Assembly: GCF_000374285.1 (NCBI RefSeq)
Contig: NZ_KB893936.1
Location: forward strand, 1-64,000
DNA length: 64,000 nucleotides
Direction of reading: 5' to 3'
DNA from: Actinobacillus capsulatus DSM 19761
GTDB lineage: Bacteria > Pseudomonadota > Gammaproteobacteria > Enterobacterales > Pasteurellaceae
A program made the translations under genes and the position numbers. The first letter of the stretch is position 1; the number at the start of each line of letters is the position of its first letter. Of this stretch, positions 39,122 to 47,903 are shown in pieces. The notes under the pieces are model-generated. The model did no database searches. It was not told the DNA's origin and saw nothing but the letters and a program-made list of their open reading frames with translations.

Positions 39122-39799
39122 TTAATAATCTATTTCTAGCCGTAATTGCCAATTAATCGGGACTATGCCTTTCGAAAGCAAATATCTATTGGTTTTTGAA
39201 AAATGCTTACATCCAAAAAATCCACGATGGGCAGATAGTGGTGATGGATGCGGTGCGGTCAATACGCAGTGGCGAGAGCGGTCAATAAACTGCCCTTTTT
39301 TTTGCGCATGGCTGCCCCATAATAAAAAGACTAAATTTTCACGGTGTTGATTGAGCTGAGCAATCACTTTATCAGTGAAAATTTCCCAACCGAAATTGGC
39401 GTGTGAATGCGCTTGCCCTTGGCGTACCGTGAGTACGGTGTTTAACAACAACACGCCTTGCTTTGCCCAATCAACCAAATATCCGTGATTTGGAATTTGA
39501 AAGCCCTTAATATCCTGCGCCAGTTCTTTATACATATTAACTAAAGAAGGTGGCGGTGCGACCGGTGGTTTTACCGAAAATGCTAAACCGTGTGCTTGGT
39601 TTGGACCATGATAAGGGTCTTGCCCCAAGATCACCACTTTCACATCCTTAAATTCAGTTAAGGCAAATGCACTAAATACTTCTTTTTGCGGTGGAAAAAC
39701 TGTTACACCATTCATTCTTTCTTGATGTACTTGCTGCAAAATTTGTTGAAAATAAGCTTGTTGCTTTTCTTCGCCTAGCGCTTCCGTCCAATTATTCAT
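39122..39799 (-). CDS. ung: Uracil-DNA glycosylase
   Basis: Family 1 UDG of 225 residues with the water-activating motif GQDPYHG (59-65, Asp61) and the DNA-intercalating [14 protein letters not shown] segment near residue 183. It removes uracil from DNA to start base excision repair. Divergent from grcA; in E. coli the same two genes adjoin. Confidence 0.96.
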   Translation of the reverse strand: MNNWTEALGEEKQQAYFQQILQQVHQERMNGVTVFPPQKEVFSAFALTEFKDVKVVILGQDPYHGPNQAHGLAFSVKPPVAPPPSLVNMYKELAQDIKGFQIPNHGYLVDWAKQGVLLLNTVLTVRQGQAHSHANFGWEIFTDKVIAQLNQHRENLVFLLWGSHAQKKGQFIDRSRHCVLTAPHPSPLSAHRGFFGCKHFSKTNRYLLSKGIVPINWQLRLEIDY

Positions 39800-40003
39800 A
39801 GCTTGTCCTGTTAAAAAGTGTTAAACAATTTTAAGTTTCTTCTATATCCTAGATTATTTTTTAGCCAGTTGATAATTTTTTGATTACATTTTTCAACTTT
39901 TAGTAGAATTCTTCAAAAAAAATGATAAAATTCGCCACATAAATAAAATTTGAATTTATCAAAAAATTTTATAATTATCTAGCCAATACTTAGGAGTATC
40001 AAA

Positions 40004-40390
40004 ATGATCAAGGGCGTACAAATTACAGAATCTTCAAACAGCAACTTAGTAAACTCTTTCTGGTTATTAGATGAAGAGAAAAACGAAGCTCGCTGTATCG
40101 CGGCAAAAGGTGATGCTTACAAAGAAGACCAAATCGTTGCAATCAGCGAATTAGGTCAAATTTCATACCGCGAAGTACCGGTAAACGTTGCTCCGACAAT
40201 CAAAGTTGAAGGTGGTCAACACTTAAACGTTAACGTTTTACGCCGTGAAACATTAGAAGATGCGGTTAAAAACCCAGAAAAATACCCACAATTAACTATC
40301 CGTGTTTCTGGTTATGCAGTTCGTTTCAACTCATTAACACCAGAACAACAACGTGATGTAATTACTCGTACTTTCACAGAAAGCTTATAA
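40004..40390 (+). CDS. grcA: Autonomous glycyl radical cofactor GrcA (YfiD)
   Basis: The 128-residue protein has the glycyl radical loop [15 protein letters not shown] with Gly103, as in the C-terminus of pyruvate formate-lyase. GrcA replaces the damaged radical domain of PflB after oxygen exposure. A good AGGAG site precedes ATG 40004. No FNR site with correct spacing was found upstream. It is followed by a UUCG-type terminator. Confidence 0.95.
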   Translation: MIKGVQITESSNSNLVNSFWLLDEEKNEARCIAAKGDAYKEDQIVAISELGQISYREVPVNVAPTIKVEGGQHLNVNVLRRETLEDAVKNPEKYPQLTIRVSGYAVRFNSLTPEQQRDVITRTFTESL

Positions 40391-40413
40391 TAACAGCTTT
40401 ACTGCCAATTTTT

Positions 40414-40442
40414 CTAAAAAAGCACCTTCGGGTGCTTTTTTA
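40414..40442 (+). terminator. Terminator after grcA
   Basis: AAAAAAGCACC, tetraloop TTCG, GGTGCTTTTTT. Confidence 0.9.
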
Positions 40443-40555
40443 TTGCCCGCAATTTACAAATTCTGCGCAAAATTCCACCGCCTGTTCAATACTCTCTCCA
40501 TACGATAAAGCAAACAAAATACTGGCTATTTTTACAAAAAAATTTCAAAACAAGA

Positions 40556-40602
40556 TTGACACTGTTTTTTTAATCAGTAAAATAACCTGTATAAACACAC
40601 AG
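40556..40602 (+). promoter_or_regulatory. SOS promoter: -35, -10 and LexA box
   Basis: TTGACA (40556-40561), 16-base spacer, TAAAAT (40578-40583), then CTGTATAAACACACAG (40587-40602), which fits the CTG-N10-CAG LexA box with CTGT/ACAG ends. The box covers the expected start point, an ideal place for repression. The downstream gene starts at 40624 with GAGGA upstream. Confidence 0.8.
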
Positions 40603-40623
40603 TCTAGATAGAGGATAACAAAA

Positions 40624-41079
40624 ATGGCTTCAATTCGACCGCTTACACGCGAATTACCATATCAACCGCTACCAATGTACCGTGATATGAATAGCGAACG
40701 TTCAATCAAATTAGATCTTAATTCACTTTGTATTAAACGTCCGACAGAAACCTTTTTTATACAGGTTAAAAATCCTAACCTAATCGCTTGGGGGGTTGAA
40801 TTGGATGATCTGCTAATCGTTGAGCAATCGGCTCAATATTTAGTAAACGATCTGCTTGTAATTGAGAAAAATGGTGAATATAAGTTTTATCAGTTCTTCA
40901 AAGAAATTGAGAATAATGAAAGCACAAACGAAATTATTCTTTTTTCATTGGATGTCAGCGAGCCGAATTTACGTGTTCAAAACTGGCAAGAAGTGAAAGT
41001 TGCCGGCGTAATCACCAATGTGGTACACCAAATGCGTCGCCGTTTTGCACAAGTTAACGAGAGAAAATATGCCGCATAA
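40624..41079 (+). CDS. UmuD-like protein lacking catalytic residues, SOS-regulated
   Basis: The 151-residue protein aligns with the UmuD core: LDLNSLCIKRPTETFF (30-45), GVELDDLLIVEQS (57-69) and VAGVITNVVHQMRR (126-139). By ungapped alignment from memory, UmuD's nucleophile Ser60 falls on Asn52 and general base Lys97 on Tyr89. The N-terminal arm is shorter and the Cys-Gly self-cleavage region is not seen. So it has the S24 fold but should not cleave itself or others. UmuD dimers partner DNA polymerase V; no umuC adjoins. A LexA box precedes it. Role unknown; a modulator of translesion synthesis is one guess. Confidence 0.72.
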   Translation: MASIRPLTRELPYQPLPMYRDMNSERSIKLDLNSLCIKRPTETFFIQVKNPNLIAWGVELDDLLIVEQSAQYLVNDLLVIEKNGEYKFYQFFKEIENNESTNEIILFSLDVSEPNLRVQNWQEVKVAGVITNVVHQMRRRFAQVNERKYAA

Positions 41080-41084
41080 ATAAA

Positions 41085-41117
41085 AAGGTCGCTAATTGAG
41101 GCTTTATTAGCGACCTT
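41085..41117. terminator. Bidirectional terminator between convergent genes
   Basis: AAGGTCGCTAAT, loop TGAGGCTTT, ATTAGCGACCTT. It serves the UmuD-like gene and the NlpC/P60 gene. Confidence 0.8.
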
Positions 41118-41121
41118 GACA

Positions 41122-41685
41122 TTACATTACTCGGCGAGATTGCGTATAGTTTCTGGCCCAATAACGTTCTGACAGTGAACTTGTTGTTACACCTTGGCTT
41201 GTACTGGCGTGAACAAATTTACCACCACCAATATAAACCCCTACGTGATTATTGCGGCGAAAGAACACTAAATCGCCCAGGCGTAATTCAGATTTTGAAA
41301 TTGAACGACCTGAATAACGTTGTTCTGCGGTCGAACGTGGCAAATCAATATTAAATGCACCGAGCATTGTTTTCTGTACAAAAGCGGAACAGTCAATACC
41401 ATTATGCCCTTCTCCGCCTAAACGATAACGAGTACCAGCCCACTTACGATAAATCTTATTTACTTTTTGAGTAGCTGAATTTGCTTTTGCAGACGATTTA
41501 TAAGCCCGTTGTGCTTTGATTTGCTCGGTCGTAGCTACTTTAGCAACAATTTTGATTTGGTTTGGAGTGGCAGGGGTACTACTTAAACTCGCAGAAGCCA
41601 TTGATGAATAGCTTGCAATCGTTGCAAACAATATAGGGGTGAATAACGTCTTAAGCCTTGTAAAAGTAGCATTTTGTTTAATCAT
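41122..41685 (-). CDS. NlpC/P60-family peptidoglycan hydrolase (MepS/Spr-like)
   Basis: The 187-residue protein has a signal segment (about 1-32, ending ASAS), a basic linker and an NlpC/P60 domain. The catalytic residues are Cys99 (GIDCSAF), His147 (NHVGVYIG) and His159 (FVHAS). Such enzymes cut peptide cross-links in murein. E. coli MepS is a lipoprotein; no lipobox is seen here, so the protein is probably periplasmic or secreted. Confidence 0.88.
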   Translation of the reverse strand: MIKQNATFTRLKTLFTPILFATIASYSSMASASLSSTPATPNQIKIVAKVATTEQIKAQRAYKSSAKANSATQKVNKIYRKWAGTRYRLGGEGHNGIDCSAFVQKTMLGAFNIDLPRSTAEQRYSGRSISKSELRLGDLVFFRRNNHVGVYIGGGKFVHASTSQGVTTSSLSERYWARNYTQSRRVM

Positions 41686-41762
41686 AATTTGTCTCGCCAG
41701 AACAACTACAGCGGTTGATTCCTATATCTGAAAATAAAGTCTAAAAATAAAGTTTCATATTA

Positions 41763-41790
41763 AAAAGGCTTATCCACTGATAAGCCTTAA
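41763..41790 (-). terminator. Terminator after nfo
   Basis: AAGGCTTATC, loop AGTG on the minus strand, GATAAGCCTT, followed on the minus strand by TTTTT. Confidence 0.85.
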
Positions 41791-41816
41791 GTTATAAGCT
41801 GAATCAGTATAGTCGA

Positions 41817-42659
41817 TTATTTTGCCAATGTCCGCAAAAATTTTATTTCATCTGCCCAAATTTCAGGCTGAACTGTTTCTAAAATAAGCGGGATATTGTC
41901 AAAACGGTTATCTTGCATGATAAATTTACAAAAATCAGTGCCGATTGTGCCTTCTCTTAATGTGTGATGGCGGTCTACTCGACTACCCAATGGCGTTCTT
42001 GAGCCATTTAAGTGCATTCCTCGTAAATATTGGAAGCCAACAGTTCGTTCAAATTCGGTAAATGTTTGCTCACAGGCTTGTAATGAGCTGATATCGTAAC
42101 CGGCTGAAAACAAGTGACAGGTATCTAAACAAACACCTACTCGGCTTTTATCTTCCACTTGGTCAATAATTTCGGCTAAATGTTCAAAACGATAGCCAAG
42201 ATTAGAACCCTGACCAGCTGTATTTTCAATTACCGCAACAACATTCGGTACTTTTTCCACTGCAATATTAATAGATTCGGCAATGCGCACTAAACATTCA
42301 CTTTCCGAAATTTTATTTAAATGTGCACCAGGGTGGAAATTCAGTAGTTTTAATCCTAACTGATTTGCTCGTTCCATTTCATCAATAAAAGCTTCTCGTG
42401 ATTTTGCTAAATTTTTCACTTCTGGATTGCCTAAATTAATTAAATAACTGTCATGCGGTAAAATATGATCCGGTGAGAACTGATGCGCCTTACAAAAACG
42501 CTTAAATCTCTCAATCGTATCTGCTTTTAATGCTGGTGCTTTCCATTGACGTTGGTTTTTAGTAAATAAAGCAAAAGCATTTGCGCCGATTTCAACCGCT
42601 CTTAATACAGCGTTCTCGCCCCCCCCCGAAGCACTCACGTGTGCACCAATATATTTCAT
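41817..42659 (-). CDS. nfo: Endonuclease IV, with a poly-G tract near its start
   Basis: The 280-residue AP endonuclease has the family motifs [23 protein letters not shown] and HLNGS, which carry the three-zinc site. It cuts at abasic sites after glycosylases such as Ung. Codons 11-14 (Ser-Gly-Gly-Gly) are written as TCGGGGGGGGGC, a run of nine G at 42619-42627. Slippage there would shift the frame after 14 residues. As read here the gene is in frame. Confidence 0.95.
   Translation of the reverse strand: MKYIGAHVSASGGGENAVLRAVEIGANAFALFTKNQRQWKAPALKADTIERFKRFCKAHQFSPDHILPHDSYLINLGNPEVKNLAKSREAFIDEMERANQLGLKLLNFHPGAHLNKISESECLVRIAESINIAVEKVPNVVAVIENTAGQGSNLGYRFEHLAEIIDQVEDKSRVGVCLDTCHLFSAGYDISSLQACEQTFTEFERTVGFQYLRGMHLNGSRTPLGSRVDRHHTLREGTIGTDFCKFIMQDNRFDNIPLILETVQPEIWADEIKFLRTLAK
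42619..42627 (-). repeat. Nine-G homopolymer inside nfo
   Basis: The longest G/C homopolymer I saw in the window; others reach six. It lies 33 bases from the nfo start codon. Confidence 0.85.
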
Positions 42660-42716
42660 CTTCTTATCCTATTCGTGTAAAATGGCTAACTTCTTAACCT
42701 TTATAAATCATTACTT

Positions 42717-43286
42717 ATGAGCGAAACAACCATTAACGATTTTTCACTATTGTGCCGTTTATTCGGCAATTTATTCTACCGTCCTCCAACCGATCCGATT
42801 CTTGCCGGCACTTTTGCTTGGCTTGCACAAGGCGGCTTACGCCAACAATGGATGCTTTCAACCGATGCTCAAAGTGAATTAGCTTTAACGGTGTTAGAAA
42901 AAAATGCTAACCCTACGCAATTACAAGCAAGCTATCAAGCGCTTTTTGGTGAGACAGGAGCTATTGCTACAACAATTTCTGCCTATAAAATTGCGGTTGA
43001 AGACTTTATCAACTTCCGCCAAACACGCGCAATGCCGGCGTTAGAAAAACCTGATCACGTTGCACTTTTATTACTTACCGCCTCTTGGATTGAAGACAAT
43101 TTAGATTCAAGCGCTGCACAACAAGCCTTTTTTGAGCAGTTTTTATTGCCGTGTGCTGCTAAATTCTTAGGACAAATCGAAGCACATGATAACGGTTTCT
43201 ATAAAGCGCTTGCTCAACTTTGTCGTGATGCACTCAGTGCAATGGCTGACGAATTAGAAGAATTATCCGAACAAGAAAGCGAATAA
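42717..43286 (+). CDS. TorD/DmsD-family molybdoenzyme chaperone-like protein
   Basis: The 189-residue all-helical protein matches the TorD family: the FGNLFYRPP start, YQALFGETG near residue 82, and DHVALLLLTASWIEDNL. Such proteins fold and proofread redox enzymes exported by Tat. No molybdoenzyme gene is adjacent, and it resembles the YcdY-like branch whose clients are less clear. Divergent from nfo. Confidence 0.72.
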   Translation: MSETTINDFSLLCRLFGNLFYRPPTDPILAGTFAWLAQGGLRQQWMLSTDAQSELALTVLEKNANPTQLQASYQALFGETGAIATTISAYKIAVEDFINFRQTRAMPALEKPDHVALLLLTASWIEDNLDSSAAQQAFFEQFLLPCAAKFLGQIEAHDNGFYKALAQLCRDALSAMADELEELSEQESE

Positions 43287-43298
43287 TTTATGTGAATA

Positions 43299-43332
43299 AA
43301 AGCTCTTTGAGTGATAAACTCAAAGAGCTTAC
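43299..43332 (+). terminator. Terminator after the TorD-like gene
   Basis: AAGCTCTTTGAG (43301-43312), loop TGATAAA, CTCAAAGAGCTT (43320-43331). The tail is ACTCTTT. Confidence 0.75.
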
Positions 43333-43360
43333 TCTTTAGCATAATCATTTGGAGGCTAAT

Positions 43361-43747
43361 ATGAAAAAGTGTATTCAGATAATGTCTGTCTTGTTCTCAT
43401 TATTGCTTTCTGCTTGTGCTTTAACGCCACAGCAACAAGCAGCTAGACAGGCACAGCAACTCAAGGCACATCAAGCTTTATCGGTAGCATTAGCTAAACA
43501 GTGTGATGTAGAAACTGCCGAATTAATGGCGCAGTTATATGATCCGCCGGTGGCTCAAACCGAAAAAGAAAAAGCCGCCTTTACCAAGCGCTACCAGAAA
43601 AAAGCCAATGATCCACTGTTCCAATCTTGCTATAAACTCGCGTGGGATAACTATAAACACCAAGCGGAATTAGAGGAAATGCAACGTTACTATGATTTTG
43701 AGCGTACTCGTTTCCGCCCTTGGCATTATTGTTACGCTTGTTGGTAA
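43361..43747 (+). CDS. Small lipoprotein of unknown function
   Basis: The 128-residue protein has a signal peptide ending in a lipobox (LLLSAC, Cys19). A Gln/Ala-rich helical head follows, then a body with scattered cysteines (KQCDVET, FQSCYK, and the CYAC pair at the end). I recognise no family. ATG 43361 has a strong GGAGG at 43351-43355. The cysteine pattern suggests a disulphide-bonded periplasmic protein. Confidence 0.7.
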   Translation: MKKCIQIMSVLFSLLLSACALTPQQQAARQAQQLKAHQALSVALAKQCDVETAELMAQLYDPPVAQTEKEKAAFTKRYQKKANDPLFQSCYKLAWDNYKHQAELEEMQRYYDFERTRFRPWHYCYACW

Positions 43748-43777
43748 AAAAACGGACACTGCAAAGTGTCCGTTTTT
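43746..43777. terminator. Bidirectional terminator
   Basis: AAAAACGGACACT, loop GCAA, AGTGTCCGTTTTT. It ends the lipoprotein gene and lies just downstream of the convergent bcr. Confidence 0.85.
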
Positions 43778-43794
43778 GTAAAATTTAAACCAAA

Positions 43795-44991
43795 TTAGAC
43801 CGCTTGCTCGGCACGATTACAGCATAATAAGTAGTAAATGGCAGAGGCCACCAAGGTACAAATAGCCATTGCATATAGCATCGGACGCTCACTTGTAACC
43901 GCAATATGCGATAACATTGCACCCACTACGGAAGCAATACCAAAACGTGCCGTTCCTGCCAAACCGTTTGCCGTACCCGCCATTTGCGGATAACGATCTA
44001 AAATCGCAGCTGTTGCATTACTGCCAATGGTCGAAAGCATTCCCACATAAAACGGAATACCTAATGCCATCGCCCAAAAGCCTAATTGGAAGACGGCGAC
44101 ACACGCAAGCCAGATACCAGCTAGTAACTGAACGAGTAAGCCGATTTTCAACATTTTCTCTGAACCGACTTTAACTACAATGCGCCCATTTAGTACCGTC
44201 ATTGCAACCATAACAATCATATTTAAGCCGAAGAAATAGCCGAAATATTCCTGCGATACACCGTGAATACCGATATAAACTAACGAACCTGAGGTTAAAA
44301 AGCAGAATAAACCGGCAAAGGTTAAGCCCCCCACCAAAACATAGCCTAATACATTTTTATCCGATAACAATTTCCAGAAGTTTTTAAAAATAATGCCAAA
44401 TTGAAGCGATTGACGTTTTTCTACCGCTAATGTTTCAGGAATTTTCCAGCTGATCAAGAACACACAACTGACGCCCATAAATACTAAGGTGTAGAAAATC
44501 GAATGCCAGTGAAAATATTTTGCGATATATCCACCCAGGATCGGCGCTAATAGCGGAGCGAGCATTGAAATGATCATAATGACCGACATCATTTTGGCGA
44601 AACGATTACGATCAAACAGATCTCGAACTAAAGCCCCCAATACCACAGCTGGTGCTGCCGCACAAAGCCCTTGTATTAATCGCAGCAAATAGAAATTTCC
44701 GATTGTCATCACTGCTGTAAGGAAATAAGCGGCAACCGCCGAACCGGTAAGCCCAAATAAAATAATCGGTTTACGTCCAAAGCTATCCGCTATCGGTCCC
44801 CAGAATAGCTGCCCGACAGCGAAGCCGAAAGTAAATACCGCTAATGTAGTTTGTACTTTTTCCTGCGAAACCTGTAAATCTCGTGCAATATCAAGGAATG
44901 AAGGCAGATACATATCGATCGCAAGCGGTGGCAACATCGCCATCATTCCTAAAATAATAAAAAAGCACGGATGCGGTCTTTGGGTTGCCAT
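43795..44991 (-). CDS. bcr: Bcr/CflA-family drug efflux transporter (MFS)
   Basis: The 398-residue protein has twelve membrane helices. It carries the family motifs PPLAIDMYLPSF near the start, FGFAVGQLFWGPIADSFGRKP (MFS motif A, residues about 50-70) and GLCAAAPAVVLGALVRD. Relatives export bicyclomycin, sulphonamides or chloramphenicol. ATG 44991 overlaps the rsuA stop by one base (TGATG), so translation is coupled; rsuA-bcr adjacency is also found in E. coli. Confidence 0.9.
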   Translation of the reverse strand: MATQRPHPCFFIILGMMAMLPPLAIDMYLPSFLDIARDLQVSQEKVQTTLAVFTFGFAVGQLFWGPIADSFGRKPIILFGLTGSAVAAYFLTAVMTIGNFYLLRLIQGLCAAAPAVVLGALVRDLFDRNRFAKMMSVIMIISMLAPLLAPILGGYIAKYFHWHSIFYTLVFMGVSCVFLISWKIPETLAVEKRQSLQFGIIFKNFWKLLSDKNVLGYVLVGGLTFAGLFCFLTSGSLVYIGIHGVSQEYFGYFFGLNMIVMVAMTVLNGRIVVKVGSEKMLKIGLLVQLLAGIWLACVAVFQLGFWAMALGIPFYVGMLSTIGSNATAAILDRYPQMAGTANGLAGTARFGIASVVGAMLSHIAVTSERPMLYAMAICTLVASAIYYLLCCNRAEQAV

Positions 44992-45683
44992 CAAAAGCCC
45001 CCTATTTCTTGCTCGGTAAGCGGGCGATATTCACCTTCTTCAAGGCTTTCATCTAACACTACATTACCGATACGCCAGCGATGTAATGCCTCTACTTTAT
45101 TACCTAAAGCCGCAAACATACGTTTTACTTGATGATAACGCCCTTCGCTGATAGTTAAATTCACATTGTAATCGTCAATAATTTCCATTTGTGCCGGTAA
45201 ACAAGGCTCGCGTTCACCGCGTAATAAAATCCCTTCCGCAAGTTTTTCCGCATAAAAATCTTCCACTGGATCGGCAAGTGTTACCAAATAAGTCTTTTCA
45301 CAATGGTGTTTCGGCGAAGTAATGCGATGCGACCATTTACCATCATCCGTCAATAAAACTAAACCGGTTGTATCCACATCTAAACGTCCTGCGGTATGCA
45401 ACTTAGTCATCAGTGGATAATCAAAAAATTGAAAGACTGTCGGATATTCACCGTCATCATGCGAACACACATACCCCTGCGGCTTATACAGCATAAAATA
45501 CTGACCTTCATCGACCCATTCTAAACGTTCGCCTTCGTAACAAATTTCATCTGTTTCACTAATTTTTGCTGATCCACTCTTTTCGATCTTTCCGTTAACC
45601 GTCACTAAACCGCTTTTTAAAGCTTTTCCTGCTTGAGAACGAGTTAAACCCGTATTTTCAGCAATAAATTTATCTAAACGCAT
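44991..45683 (-). CDS. rsuA: 16S rRNA pseudouridine(516) synthase
   Basis: The 230-residue protein has an N-terminal S4 RNA-binding domain (1-60: MRLDKFIAENTGLTRSQAGK) and a catalytic core with GRLDVDTTGLVLLTDDG, catalytic Asp102. It modifies U516 of 16S rRNA during assembly. First gene of an rsuA-bcr unit. Confidence 0.93.
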   Translation of the reverse strand: MRLDKFIAENTGLTRSQAGKALKSGLVTVNGKIEKSGSAKISETDEICYEGERLEWVDEGQYFMLYKPQGYVCSHDDGEYPTVFQFFDYPLMTKLHTAGRLDVDTTGLVLLTDDGKWSHRITSPKHHCEKTYLVTLADPVEDFYAEKLAEGILLRGEREPCLPAQMEIIDDYNVNLTISEGRYHQVKRMFAALGNKVEALHRWRIGNVVLDESLEEGEYRPLTEQEIGGF

Positions 45684-45741
45684 AATTTTCTCTTGAATAT
45701 ATAAAGGAGAGACTTAACTTTCATTGAAATTGGATTAATGG

Positions 45742-45797
45742 AAAGCGGTCAAAAATGCTTAATTTTTTGCAAATTCTTGTCTGTTTTTGACCGCTTA
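45742..45797. repeat. Inverted pair of uptake-like sequences
   Basis: AAGCGGTC (45743-45750) faces GACCGCTT (45789-45796), with TTTTTTGCAAA between. Both cores have changed 5' bases (GAAAGCGGT, ACCGCTTAT). It probably terminates menC. Confidence 0.7.
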
Positions 45798-45808
45798 TAG
45801 AGTGAGCA

Positions 45809-46786
45809 TTATAGCATAATTTCTTGCACAAACGGGCTATCTAAATCAGCAATGGGTAAGTTAGAGTCTTTCCAAGGACGTAGCAACTGATATTGCATCA
45901 GATCTAACGTATCTAAACCGGGGGTTATCTGCGGGGTATATTGCCGTGCAAACCGAGCAAGCTGAGTTAAACCTAAACTTGATTCAATACTGGAACTGAT
46001 AACAGCAATAAGCCCTTGTTGATGAGCTTGCTCAATTAAACGAATACACTTTTGTAATGATCCGACTAAGGTCGGTTTAATCACAATAGCAGTTACATTC
46101 GGTTCGTTTTTTACGACAAAATCCGGCTCTCGCACGGTTTCATCCCAAGCAATTGCAATGCCTGAGACTTGAGAAAATTGGCGGGAAAGTTCCGGCGTTT
46201 TGCACGGTTCTTCAATAAATTGAATGCGACTTTTGTTTTCATTTGCAATTTTTTCGGCAAATTTAACCGCTTTCTCAAGCGTCCAACCTCGATTCGCATC
46301 TAAACGTAATTGTAAATCGGGTAAAGCTTCAAGCAACATATTGGCAATTAAACCGTCACGATTAGCCTCATACAGCCCGACTTTCATTTTGCCGATTTTG
46401 TCGCCTTCCAGTGCATTCAGCTCTGTATATAACTCGTCTGGATCACCATAGCAAAGTACCGCTGCACGATAATTTCCTTGCTCAGCTAATTCTCCGTTTA
46501 ATTCCGCTAATGCACAACTTAAACCGAATGCCACAGAAGGCACATAACTGTCTAAATCATCTTGTTGCTCGGCTAGCCATTTCACAAGCCATTGTTCCGT
46601 TTGTTGCTGAGCAAGCGTAAGATCTTCTTGGCTAAATTCGGGTAGCGGGGCGATTTCACCCCAACCGATTTGGTTATCTTCAGTTAATTTAACAATTAGC
46701 CCTTCACGCTGTTTTAAACGACGATGACGCAAAATAACGCCGGCTTCTACCGGAATCTGATAACGATATAACTGTGCTTTACGCAT
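45809..46786 (-). CDS. menC: o-Succinylbenzoate synthase
   Basis: The 325-residue enolase-superfamily enzyme has [12 protein letters not shown] near residue 41, a KMKVG segment with the base Lys, LRLDANRGW with the first metal ligand, FIEEPC with the second, and AWDETV and [10 protein letters not shown]. It dehydrates SHCHC to o-succinylbenzoate in menaquinone synthesis, needed for anaerobic respiration. No other men gene is adjacent. Confidence 0.93.
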   Translation of the reverse strand: MRKAQLYRYQIPVEAGVILRHRRLKQREGLIVKLTEDNQIGWGEIAPLPEFSQEDLTLAQQQTEQWLVKWLAEQQDDLDSYVPSVAFGLSCALAELNGELAEQGNYRAAVLCYGDPDELYTELNALEGDKIGKMKVGLYEANRDGLIANMLLEALPDLQLRLDANRGWTLEKAVKFAEKIANENKSRIQFIEEPCKTPELSRQFSQVSGIAIAWDETVREPDFVVKNEPNVTAIVIKPTLVGSLQKCIRLIEQAHQQGLIAVISSSIESSLGLTQLARFARQYTPQITPGLDTLDLMQYQLLRPWKDSNLPIADLDSPFVQEIML

Positions 46787-46940
46787 AATAAGTCCTCAAA
46801 AATTGCAAAATTTTAGACTTATTTTACCGCTATTCTTGTCTGAAACGAGAAAATCTTTATTGATTGTTCGAAAAATTTATATCACCACAACGTTAAAAAA
46901 TAAAAAAATGACCAAAAATTAATTTTTCAATCTTGTTTCT

Positions 46941-47705
46941 TTACTTTCTCCATAACACTTTCTGATATAAAGCGTAGCCTACTTCTTGTACATTTTGATT
47001 TATCAGTATTTGGGTCTCACTTTTCCATTTTATTGCACGTGTCCGCAAAAAACGCTTAGGCAAAAAATATTTTAATAACGGTATTTTGGTAACTACATTT
47101 CCGATTGGTTCATTTTTTAACATGGTCGACATTTGGAAACGTAGGAACATATTTTCAGAAGGCAACAAAATTCCTTCTTCTTGAATTTCAAAATCATTAT
47201 ATTGTTTTCCATTCCAAATAAGCTGTTTAAACAATTGTTTTCCTTTCCACTCCTTCCAAATAACCGTATGATTTTCAGACAAAAATCGTCCCCAATATAA
47301 TTCTGATACGGCTAGTTTCCAAGGTACAAAATTCATTTCAAGTGTATCCGCATAACCTAATCCTTGATATTCCTTATCTTGAAAAGTGATATGAAAATTC
47401 CCTTTCGGCGTATGACAATACCAATTTATATACTGAGTAGGATTATAAACTAATGTGGATTTTAGTTCGGATGAATGCGGAATCCAATAAGCTGAAAAAT
47501 TTAAACGAAAATGATTAATCGAACGATCTATTTGCTTTAATTTAAACAAGCTACTTTTTTCAAATTGCTGACCGTTCTTACTATTAAATAAAATAGAAGA
47601 ATAAGGAATTTTAATTCCCCATAACATTAACTCGACAAAATAAATAATAAACGCATTTCCTTGTTTATCAATGCCATCATAATAATGTTTTTTTAAATAA
47701 AACAT
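46941..47705 (-). CDS. Unrecognised protein, possible CrtC/AttH-like lipocalin fold
   Basis: The 254-residue protein has no signal peptide I can defend. It is rich in Trp, Tyr and Lys and looks all-beta. The segment GLGYADTLEMNFVPW, then ELYWGRFLSENHTVIWKEW, loosely recalls the carotenoid hydratase/AttH group, where an active-site Tyr-Asp...Trp-Gly pattern recurs. That is weak evidence. Its neighbours (menC, metG) give no clue. It is an AT-rich, complete frame of good length, so it is likely a real gene. Confidence 0.6.
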   Translation of the reverse strand: MFYLKKHYYDGIDKQGNAFIIYFVELMLWGIKIPYSSILFNSKNGQQFEKSSLFKLKQIDRSINHFRLNFSAYWIPHSSELKSTLVYNPTQYINWYCHTPKGNFHITFQDKEYQGLGYADTLEMNFVPWKLAVSELYWGRFLSENHTVIWKEWKGKQLFKQLIWNGKQYNDFEIQEEGILLPSENMFLRFQMSTMLKNEPIGNVVTKIPLLKYFLPKRFLRTRAIKWKSETQILINQNVQEVGYALYQKVLWRK

Positions 47706-47903
47706 TCGTTCTCCTTCTATAATTTTTATTATATACTTATTCTACCAGTCTTTTACAAAATAACCACATTCTTTACAAAAGAATTTTATTAATTTTATGC
47801 AAAATAAGCGAATAAGTAGGCTCATTTAGGATACGCTCTAGAAAAAAAGCCCTTTTTCCGCTACAATTTACGTAATTTTGTAACAAATTCAGAGAGATCA
47901 CTC

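Noticed and set aside
39950-39962. TTGAATTTATCAA upstream of grcA as an FNR site
   Set aside because: It is 13 bases long; the FNR site needs 14 (TTGAT-N4-ATCAA). The spacing is one short.
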